From assembly GCA_002297965.1 (NCBI GenBank), contig DBLF01000036.1:6167-14315 (forward strand): a DNA stretch of 8,149 nt, read 5' to 3'. The notes under the pieces were generated by a model, which searched no databases, was not told where the DNA came from, and worked only from the letters and a program-made list of their open reading frames with translations. Below, one piece after another: positions 1 to 5,198 of this stretch; the stretch's first letter is position 1, and every line of letters starts with the position of its first letter. A program made the position numbers and the translations under genes. This DNA comes from Candidatus Segatella papionis. Its GTDB lineage: Bacteria > Bacteroidota > Bacteroidia > Bacteroidales > Bacteroidaceae.

Positions 1-108
1 CTAAGGCAGATAGATAGCTTTCTTCTGCAGACAGTGTGAATTAATTCAAGAAATTGACTCTGAAACTTCGAAGAACTATGTTCCCCACACACCATTCACT
101 ACCTCAAG
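1..108. other. Left-edge stretch without an assignable gene
   Basis: No gene can be assigned here. On the plus strand, frame 1 is open from the window edge to a TGA at 37-39, which could be the last 12 codons of a gene convergent with the esterase gene. On the minus strand, an ATG at 95-93 opens a reading frame that runs off the window edge after about 31 codons and resembles nothing I recognise. Both are too short to judge. A 12-bp perfect AT-rich palindrome, TGAATTAATTCA, lies at 37-48. No promoter of the TAnnTTTG type was seen. Confidence 0.4.
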
Positions 109-171
109 ATAAATGACAGAAGCCTCACTGGATAATTCATTCTATTATCAAGTGAGGCTTCTGTCATTTAT
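109..171. terminator. Long near-perfect hairpin at the operon end, probable bidirectional terminator
   Basis: The arms 109-129 and 151-171 are exact reverse complements (21 bp). After one G/A mismatch (130/150), the stem continues with 131-136 against 144-149, leaving a 7-base loop at 137-143. That makes 27 pairs with one mismatch. The right arm contains the esterase stop codon (170-168), so on the minus strand the hairpin begins inside the stop region of the last gene of the string. Neither side shows a strong U tract, so this is not a textbook intrinsic terminator. Terminator, transcript 3'-end stabiliser or a small palindromic repeat element are all possible. The position between the operon end and unknown flanking DNA favours termination. 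Confidence 0.65.
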
Positions 172-1301
172 TTAGCAATAACTATCGTCTTGAACCAGTC
201 CTTTAACACCCCAGCATACTGGTCTTGCGAATCGGAAAGGAGGATGAGTACTTGCGAGCCATCCTCCAATTGTGGTCCCAAGCACATACCTTCGTAATTC
301 GCAAAGGAACGGTCGAAGAGCGACAAGCCTGTCTTCCATTCCGCCAACAACCGCTTATTAACAAAAGGTGATTTCTCATCAAAAGACTCCGACAAGGGGA
401 AAGATTTCTCCTGCCAAGGATTCACTATATAAAGTTTGCACTTGCAAAAAGCCCCGAGCTTAATCTTCGGGATGAATGCCTCACGCTCCAATACCAAGAG
501 TTGTCCATCGGGCAAGACACAAAGCTCGCTCACTCCCATCACATAGGTTTCCGCCGTGCGATGGGTAGAAGGCTCGTCCATCTCATAGGCAAATACTTTC
601 ATCGGATAAGATGTATTTTCACTCTTTTCATCTACAAAAAAATCGATATTCTGTCCTACAGAATGACATTCCTTCCAATCTATCCCCATCAAACGAAGTT
701 TGTTAGCCCATCCATTCTCAGGGGTAGCAGGTTGTCCATCCTTTCGAAGCGTGCTTTCTGGGATAGTCCACAGGACATGGTGGAGAAAATCAAACGCCAA
801 CGATTCGAAAACATAATTGGGATAAAAGGCATCAGCCTTCCATTTCATCTCCCAATAGTTCAAATTACAGAGAGGGTTGATAGGATATTCTTTCAGTCGA
901 TAATAACCTTCGCTTGCTATTACCAAGGTAGAATCAGAGACTTTGGCTATCGCTTCATGGTCAAAGCCTTTTTCCTTACTTTGCCATGCCTTGGAAGCAC
1001 CAAGAACATTCTCATGCCTACTCCCATCCACATACTCCGAAAAACCCAGATTCTCCACACGTTCCAAATCGCCAGTCTTAGGATTGACTTGAATACGGAA
1101 ATTGAAGAAGAGGGCACTATCCGACTTGTCGCTCACCACAGCGTAGACATCATCATGCAGATGGGTGATGCCGCTGTAATTACCAGCAGGCACAGTCTTA
1201 GGGAAAGACTTCTGCGCATTCTCCCTCACCACGTGCCAGTCTTGAGACTTGGCAAACAAGCAGGAACACAAGGATAATATCAACAAACTACAACGTAGCA
1301 T
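168..1301 (-). CDS. Exported esterase-like phytase-family protein (PF13449 type)
   Basis: This 377-aa protein begins with a signal peptide: a short basic start (MLR), a hydrophobic core at about residues 5-16, and a likely signal peptidase I site after AKS (17-19). Cys14 in LCSC is a weak lipobox candidate, so a lipoprotein cannot be fully excluded. The mature part carries the spaced motifs of the esterase-like phytase family: AGNYSGITHL (39-48) followed by VVSDKSD, DHEAIA (114-119), FESLAFD (165-171), GVSELCVLPDG with LEREAF (256-276), and NYEGMCLGP (335-343) leading to LLSDSQ (354-359). These resemble beta-propeller blade motifs with conserved acidic residues. The family is expected to act on phospho- or other esters in the periplasm or at the surface, but its true substrate is unknown. 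The ATG at 1301 overlaps the end of the PPTase gene by 14 bp, suggesting translational coupling. Its stop lies inside the terminal hairpin. The family call is fairly sure; the substrate is not. Confidence 0.8.
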   Translation of the reverse strand: MLRCSLLILSLCSCLFAKSQDWHVVRENAQKSFPKTVPAGNYSGITHLHDDVYAVVSDKSDSALFFNFRIQVNPKTGDLERVENLGFSEYVDGSRHENVLGASKAWQSKEKGFDHEAIAKVSDSTLVIASEGYYRLKEYPINPLCNLNYWEMKWKADAFYPNYVFESLAFDFLHHVLWTIPESTLRKDGQPATPENGWANKLRLMGIDWKECHSVGQNIDFFVDEKSENTSYPMKVFAYEMDEPSTHRTAETYVMGVSELCVLPDGQLLVLEREAFIPKIKLGAFCKCKLYIVNPWQEKSFPLSESFDEKSPFVNKRLLAEWKTGLSLFDRSFANYEGMCLGPQLEDGSQVLILLSDSQDQYAGVLKDWFKTIVIAK

Positions 1302-1923
1302 AAGTCAAGACGAACTCCATGGTTAATTCGAAGTCAACGTGAGCCATTTGCTTGCGCTTCAAGTTTTCAACATCGCACGACCAATCGGACATCGTATCGA
1401 AAGGCTTCACTCGCATATCCTCGAACTGAAGACGATCCTCGGAAAACAACTTGAAGACAGTCTCCTTGGCACACCAATGCACCAACAAGGAATCCAAGCC
1501 TTCCGCCTTCTCATCCTTGCGAAGAAACTTGGAAGCGATGCGCTCCACTCTATCATTGAAATACTCGATGTCAACCGCCACCTCCTTTGTCTTCGAGAGA
1601 ATCAAAGCCGCATAACCCTTGGTATGGGTGATGCTGATATGATAGCCACGAAACAAAGGCTTGCCAGCCTCATTATGGGTGATGTCGCCTGCATGGGAGA
1701 GCAAACCCTTGGAAGCTCCACCCAACTTAAGCATCTCATACATTAACGCACGAATGGCAAGAAACTCAAGTTTCCTGCCATCATTCTTATATTTCTCATC
1801 CATTGAAGAGCGATAAGCCTGTAAAAAAGGATACTGGTCAAGCAATTGCTCTACCGTCTCATCCATCTGCCATAGACCTAGGCACACCTCAGGATAAACT
1901 TCTCGTATATTGACTACTGCCAT
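1288..1923 (-). CDS. 4'-phosphopantetheinyl transferase superfamily protein (Sfp-like)
   Basis: This 211-aa enzyme is predicted to transfer 4'-phosphopantetheine from CoA to a serine of an acyl or peptidyl carrier protein in the cytoplasm. The Sfp-type signature is visible: NEAGKPLF (84-91), ISITHT with His100, the magnesium-binding VAVDIE (115-120; Asp118, Glu120) and WCAKETVFKL (150-159; Lys153, Glu154, Lys158). The length suits the larger Sfp-like proteins better than the roughly 120-aa AcpS type. I chose the ATG at 1923. An upstream GTG at 1968 would add 15 residues (an Asn/Tyr-rich stretch) and overlap the gldE stop by 4 bp, but the conserved-looking protein starts at MAVVNIREVY. No Shine-Dalgarno is visible, as is usual in Bacteroidota. 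The gene lies 41 bp after gldE and overlaps the next gene by 14 bp, so it is an operon member. The carrier-protein target is not shown here; the fatty-acid ACP is the default guess. Confidence 0.88.
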   Translation of the reverse strand: MAVVNIREVYPEVCLGLWQMDETVEQLLDQYPFLQAYRSSMDEKYKNDGRKLEFLAIRALMYEMLKLGGASKGLLSHAGDITHNEAGKPLFRGYHISITHTKGYAALILSKTKEVAVDIEYFNDRVERIASKFLRKDEKAEGLDSLLVHWCAKETVFKLFSEDRLQFEDMRVKPFDTMSDWSCDVENLKRKQMAHVDFELTMEFVLTYATL

Positions 1924-1964
1924 AACAATATAAGCATTATAAAAATTAATTGCGAGGGGTTGCC

Positions 1965-3305
1965 TCACTCCTTATCCTCATTATTTCTCACTGGATGCAC
2001 AGTAACCTTTATCTTACTGATGCGACGTTCCTCCACATTCATCACCTCAAAGGTATAGTTCTTGTAATCTATTTTCTCATGAATACTTGGGAAGTCGCCC
2101 TTGATTTCGAGCAAAAGACCAGCCAACGTATCGGCATCGCCCTCAACCTCCTCGAACTCCTCGTCATCTACATTCAATATCTTACAGAAATCTGTGAGCA
2201 ATGTCTTACCCTCGAAAACAAATGTATTGTAATTTAATTTCGAATAGAATTTTTCTTCCTCATCGTACTCATCATTAATTTCTCCTACAATCTCCTCCAA
2301 GATATCTTCGAGTGTAACTATGCCCGATGTACCTCCAAACTCATCCACGACGATGGCGATATGCACCTTGTTCTCTTGAAACTCGCGTAACAAGTCGTCT
2401 ATCTTTTTAGTCTCTGGTACAAAATAAGGTGGGCGAATCAAACTCTGCCAGCGGAAGTTGGCTCCTTTAGACAGATGAGGCAATAAGTCCTTGATATACA
2501 GAATACCACGAATATTATCCTGATTATCTTGATAAACCGGAATACGACTGTAATTATTATCAACAATACATTTCAGTACCTCCGGATAGGAACTGCGAAT
2601 ATCTAAATCCACAATGTTCTGGCGACTTGTCATCACCTCCTTGGCAGTCTCATCTCCAAATCGAATGATACCCTTCAACATACTCTGCTCATCTTTGATA
2701 TCATTCTTATCGGTCAATTCCAAGGCCTGCTCCAAATCATCCACGCTAAGCACATGATTCTCCTTTTGTATGATTTTTTCTGCCATCACGCCACTCTTGA
2801 GCAGTACATTCTCCAAAGGCCAAAACAACTTGCGAGCCAACATAATGCCACTTACGCAACGACGACAAAATCGAAGAGGATCCTGGCGAGCATAAACCTT
2901 TGGCATAATTTCACCAAAGAGCAAGAGCAAGAAAGTCAAGATAACGGTGATAATGAGGAACTGAAGCCAATAAGCCTTAGGACCAAACTCCACTATTCCT
3001 GCAAAAACATAATTGAGGAGCATAATGATGGTGACATTCACGAAATTATTGGTTATCAAGATGGTAGCCAATGTACGTTCTGAATCGTCACGCAACATCT
3101 GAATCTTCTTGTCAGCGTCTGTCTTTTCATCCTCCAGTTCCGCAACATCCGCAGGTGACAAGCTAAAAAACGCGATTTCGGAACCACTGGCAAAAGCAGA
3201 CATACCTAATAATACAGCCGCCAAGGCAGCGGCTATGAAAACTCCTATGGTAGGATGCAATAGCATCACGTCACCAAAGGCATCTGTTATGGTCGATATA
3301 TCCAA
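1965..3305 (-). CDS. gldE: GldE-like membrane protein with DUF21, CBS pair and CorC/HlyC domain
   Basis: This 446-aa inner-membrane protein is of the hemolysin C/CorC type, known in Bacteroidota as gliding motility-associated GldE. The N-terminal DUF21 part has hydrophobic segments at about residues 20-40, 88-104 and 112-131, the signature ASGSEIAFFSLS (39-50) and GEIMPK (131-136). A CBS pair follows at about 220-340, with VMTSR (224-228), SRIPVY (253-258) and DEFGGTSGIVTLEDILEEIV (321-340). The transporter-associated CorC_HlyC domain follows at about 355-437. Relatives (CorB/CorC, MpfA) are magnesium-efflux or gating proteins with nucleotide-binding CBS domains, so an ion-related function is as likely as a motility one. 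No other gld gene is in the window. The start used is a TTG at 3305; the first ATG is residue 14 (3266), which would leave the membrane core intact. The frame is closed upstream by the ssb stop 15 bp before, so no longer start is possible. Confidence 0.88.
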   Translation of the reverse strand: MDISTITDAFGDVMLLHPTIGVFIAAALAAVLLGMSAFASGSEIAFFSLSPADVAELEDEKTDADKKIQMLRDDSERTLATILITNNFVNVTIIMLLNYVFAGIVEFGPKAYWLQFLIITVILTFLLLLFGEIMPKVYARQDPLRFCRRCVSGIMLARKLFWPLENVLLKSGVMAEKIIQKENHVLSVDDLEQALELTDKNDIKDEQSMLKGIIRFGDETAKEVMTSRQNIVDLDIRSSYPEVLKCIVDNNYSRIPVYQDNQDNIRGILYIKDLLPHLSKGANFRWQSLIRPPYFVPETKKIDDLLREFQENKVHIAIVVDEFGGTSGIVTLEDILEEIVGEINDEYDEEEKFYSKLNYNTFVFEGKTLLTDFCKILNVDDEEFEEVEGDADTLAGLLLEIKGDFPSIHEKIDYKNYTFEVMNVEERRISKIKVTVHPVRNNEDKE

Positions 3306-3320
3306 TTTCTGAGCTAAATA

Positions 3321-3770
3321 TTAAAATGGTAATTCATCATCCTTTTCGGCAGTCTCAGCAGTAGTGGATGAAGACGCAGGACTACCTGAACTGATAGAAT
3401 CAGCAGCCTTTCCCGACTGTGCTGCCTGATAAGGCGTAGCAGTACGAGAGGTCAGCATCTCCATATTGTCAACATAAATCTCTGTGATATTATGTCGCTT
3501 TCCCTGCTTATCATCATACAAGCGGTAGCGTATTCTACCCTCCACATAGAGTCGGTCGCCCTTGTGGACGTATTTTTCCACTACTTTCGCTAGACCACGA
3601 AAGAAAACGAGATTATGCCAATCAGTATGTTCGGGCACTTGCATACCATTAGCTAAAGTATATCCTTTTTCCGTCGTGGCAAAAGAAACCTGTGCAACCG
3701 CCTGGTCAGCATCATAATAATGCACTATAGGCTCCTTTCCCACGTTGCCTATCAACATCACCTTGTTCAT
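3321..3770 (-). CDS. ssb: Single-stranded DNA-binding protein
   Basis: This 149-aa SSB binds single-stranded DNA as a tetramer during replication, recombination and repair. An OB fold spans about residues 1-107, beginning MNKVMLIGNVGKEP, with WHNLVFF (51-57), LAKVVEKYVHKGDRLYVEGR (60-79) and EIYVDNMEML (97-106). A low-complexity Ser/Ala/Thr linker (about 111-143) leads to the acidic tail DDELPF (144-149), the protein-docking tip that recruits partner enzymes. The length is close to the usual Bacteroidota size. The ATG at 3770 follows the stop of the upstream unknown gene by 24 bp, and gldE starts 15 bp downstream. The ssb-gldE pairing is common in Bacteroidota, which supports both calls. No promoter of its own is evident, so it is probably transcribed from the tRNA promoter or an unseen internal one. 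Confidence 0.96.
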   Translation of the reverse strand: MNKVMLIGNVGKEPIVHYYDADQAVAQVSFATTEKGYTLANGMQVPEHTDWHNLVFFRGLAKVVEKYVHKGDRLYVEGRIRYRLYDDKQGKRHNITEIYVDNMEMLTSRTATPYQAAQSGKAADSISSGSPASSSTTAETAEKDDELPF

Positions 3771-3794
3771 AATCCCTCGTTTTAAAATTAAAGT

Positions 3795-4334
3795 TTACTT
3801 CCACATTCCGAGATAGCGGAAATGAAAATTCTTTCCTTTGGCAGAAGGAAACTGGCTGCGTGAATCAACGCAGTCCTTCAGATGCTCCACGATGCGTGTG
3901 TAGCAATCCATACCGGAAATAGCCTTGACATTGGCTACATAATGGGTATCACGATACTCAAACTTACCGGTAGATGGTACCATCACAACACGCTTGAAAT
4001 CCAAAGACCCCTCATACCAACCTGGCTTTTCAGCTGTAAGATGCTGAATGGCAGGGCTTTCTGCATGATCAGCCGCAGTTGGAGCTGAACGCAAAGCTTT
4101 CTTTTCCTTGAAATCACGCATAGTAGCTGCCCCTGTCTTGATAACAATAAAGTAAACTCTTGGACGAACTTTATAACGCTTAGGATAGCAAATATCGCTA
4201 GCGGCATACTCACGGATATCAGCCTCTAGCTCTGCATCGACACCAATCTCCGGTATCGACTTCAAAAAATCTATTGCTTCATCAACATTGGATACCAATG
4301 TCTCTTGATCGAAATATCTTAAATATAAATTCAT
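3795..4334 (-). CDS. Conserved-looking protein of unknown function, first protein gene after the tRNA cluster
   Basis: I do not recognise a family for this 179-aa protein. It has no signal peptide and no membrane segment, and is probably cytoplasmic. It starts MNLYLRYFDQETLVSNVDEA, has an acidic helical-looking stretch (about 30-46), a basic beta-like stretch PKRYKVRPRVYFIVIKTG (51-68), a probably loose Lys/Ala-rich linker (76-103), and a C-terminal part, GWYEGSLDFKRVVMV (105-119) to HFRYLGMWK, rich in aromatic and basic residues. The frame is open upstream into the adjacent tRNA-Gly, but those 26 codons are tRNA and spacer sequence, so I use the ATG at 4334, 36 bp after the tRNA 3' end. It precedes ssb by 24 bp. 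That context hints at nucleic-acid metabolism, but this is inference only. No catalytic motif is visible. Confidence 0.85.
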   Translation of the reverse strand: MNLYLRYFDQETLVSNVDEAIDFLKSIPEIGVDAELEADIREYAASDICYPKRYKVRPRVYFIVIKTGAATMRDFKEKKALRSAPTAADHAESPAIQHLTAEKPGWYEGSLDFKRVVMVPSTGKFEYRDTHYVANVKAISGMDCYTRIVEHLKDCVDSRSQFPSAKGKNFHFRYLGMWK

Positions 4335-4370
4335 AGTAGGGTATGTTTCTCTATTTTCAATACAAAATAG

Positions 4371-4443
4371 AGCGGAAAACGGGACTCGGACCCGCGACCC
4401 CAACCTTGGCAAGGTTGTGCTCTACCAACTGAGCTATTTCCGC
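4371..4443 (-). tRNA. tRNA-Gly(GCC), third copy in transcription order
   Basis: A 73-nt cloverleaf. The acceptor stem GCGGAAA/TTTCCGC is followed by discriminator U (position 4371), as expected for glycine. The anticodon loop is TTGCCAA in a CAACC/GGTTG stem, giving anticodon GCC. The T-arm contains GGTCCGAGTCC. No CCA is encoded. The sequence is identical to the other two tRNA-Gly copies in this cluster. It is the last tRNA before the protein genes, 36 bp upstream of the unknown gene. Confidence 0.96.
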
Positions 4444-4465
4444 CTAAAAAAATCAAATTAAATGG

Positions 4466-4549
4466 TGAAGAGGAGGAGACTCGAACTCCCACGACACAAT
4501 TGTCACTACCCCCTCAAAGTAGCGCGTCTACCAATTCCGCCACCTCTCC
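4466..4549 (-). tRNA. tRNA-Leu(GAG), second copy in transcription order
   Basis: An 84-nt class II tRNA with a long variable arm. The acceptor stem is GGAGAGG/CCTCTTC, with one G-U pair, and discriminator A at 4466. The anticodon stem CTACT/GGTAG closes the loop TTGAGGG, giving anticodon GAG. The D-arm has GGAATTGGTAGAC, typical of leucine tRNAs. The sequence is identical to the copy at 4787-4870. Immediately after the discriminator this copy reads CCA (4465-4463), so the 3' terminus appears genomically encoded; the other copy reads CTT there. Confidence 0.95.
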
Positions 4550-4575
4550 AACATTAATCATAATTTGAACACCTG

Positions 4576-4657
4576 TGCCCAAGACAGGACTCGAACCTGC
4601 ACGTTGTGAAACACACGCACCTGAAACGTGCGCGTCTACCAATTCCGCCACTTGGGC
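4576..4657 (-). tRNA. tRNA-Leu(CAG)
   Basis: An 82-nt class II tRNA. The acceptor stem GCCCAAG/CTTGGGC is perfect, with discriminator A at 4576. The anticodon stem CACGT/GCGTG closes the loop TTCAGGT, giving anticodon CAG. It shares the D-arm stretch GGCGGAATTGGTAGACGCGC with the Leu(GAG) genes but differs in the acceptor, anticodon and variable arms. No CCA is encoded. It is the only single-copy tRNA in the cluster. Confidence 0.95.
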
Positions 4658-4692
4658 TCGACGCATAAAACAAATGCTAAGCAAAAACTTTG

Positions 4693-4765
4693 AGCGGAAA
4701 ACGGGACTCGGACCCGCGACCCCAACCTTGGCAAGGTTGTGCTCTACCAACTGAGCTATTTCCGC
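4693..4765 (-). tRNA. tRNA-Gly(GCC), second copy in transcription order
   Basis: A 73-nt tRNA identical in sequence to the Gly genes at 4371-4443 and 4924-4996: the same GCGGAAA acceptor stem, GCC anticodon and discriminator U at 4693, with no encoded CCA. The spacers on both sides (21 bp upstream, 35 bp downstream) do not resemble those of the other copies, so identity is confined to the mature tRNA. Confidence 0.96.
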
Positions 4766-4786
4766 CTGTCAACGAACTTTAGAAAG

Positions 4787-4870
4787 TGAAGAGGAGGAGA
4801 CTCGAACTCCCACGACACAATTGTCACTACCCCCTCAAAGTAGCGCGTCTACCAATTCCGCCACCTCTCC
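4787..4870 (-). tRNA. tRNA-Leu(GAG), first copy in transcription order
   Basis: An 84-nt class II tRNA identical to the gene at 4466-4549, with loop TTGAGGG (anticodon GAG), a long variable arm and discriminator A at 4787. The bases after the discriminator read CTTT, so CCA must be added by the nucleotidyltransferase. It lies 53 bp after the first tRNA-Gly. Confidence 0.95.
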
Positions 4871-4923
4871 AAATTCCAAAACTCTACGCCTAGCATAGAA
4901 ATTTATGTTGTTCAAAATGTTCG

Positions 4924-4996
4924 AGCGGAAAACGGGACTCGGACCCGCGACCCCAACCTTGGCAAGGTTGTGCTCTACCAACTGAGCTATTTCCGC
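4924..4996 (-). tRNA. tRNA-Gly(GCC), first gene of the cluster
   Basis: A 73-nt tRNA, the first of the six in transcription order and identical to the other two Gly copies (anticodon GCC, discriminator U at 4924, no encoded CCA). Its 5' end lies 44 bp downstream of the TAnnTTTG box at 5040-5047, leaving a leader of about 35-40 nt to be removed by RNase P. Confidence 0.96.
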
Positions 4997-5039
4997 TTAT
5001 TTCCTAAACTTCATAGGAGCGTTCCTCTGAATGCGAGTG

Positions 5040-5070
5040 CAAAAGTACTACATTTTTTTGAACTGGCAAA
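5040..5070 (-). promoter_or_regulatory. Bacteroidota-type -33/-7 promoter of the tRNA and protein gene string
   Basis: On the minus strand, TTTG (5070-5067) is followed after 19 bp by TACTTTTG (5047-5040). This is an exact match to the TTTG and TAnnTTTG boxes of the primary sigma factor in Bacteroidota, at a normal spacing. Transcription should start around 5030-5035. It is the only strong promoter found upstream of the tRNAs, ssb, gldE and later genes. Confidence 0.85.
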
Positions 5071-5092
5071 ATTTTTCGGAGTTTTTTTTCAA

Positions 5093-5138
5093 AAAAATGC
5101 ACTTTTTCCTCATTTTTTATGGAAAAACGTGCATTTTT
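5093..5138 (-). terminator. Hairpin terminator of nspC
   Basis: Arm 5093-5109 pairs with 5121-5138 around an 11-base loop: 10 pairs (AAAAATGCAC with GTGCATTTTT), one bulged base (C at 5128) and 7 more pairs (TTTTTCC with GGAAAAA). On the minus strand the stem ends in a run of seven T (5097-5091), the U tract expected of an intrinsic terminator. It lies 60 bp after the nspC stop and ends just before the tRNA promoter. Confidence 0.8.
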
Positions 5139-5198
5139 CGACTTAAACCGCCCATTTTCGGGCTTCCAACAGCATTTTCTCTTGCAAATGCCGATTCG

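Noticed and set aside
501..1277. A 258-codon plus-strand reading frame.
   Set aside because: It is antisense to the esterase gene, which shows a signal peptide and family motifs; the antisense product shows none.
4335..4412. N-terminal extension of the unknown protein (26 extra codons with an upstream ATG).
   Set aside because: The extra codons lie within tRNA-Gly and its spacer, so the open frame is accidental. The ATG at 4334 is a better start.
4514..4750. A 78-codon minus-strand reading frame.
   Set aside because: It is entirely composed of tRNA-Leu and tRNA-Gly genes and their spacers; the repeated AELVDA-like peptides are translated tRNA sequence.
4371..4996. Direct repeats that could be taken for a CRISPR or transposon array.
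   Set aside because: The repeat units are complete tRNA genes of 73 and 84 bp with proper cloverleaf folding, and the spacers are of unequal length.
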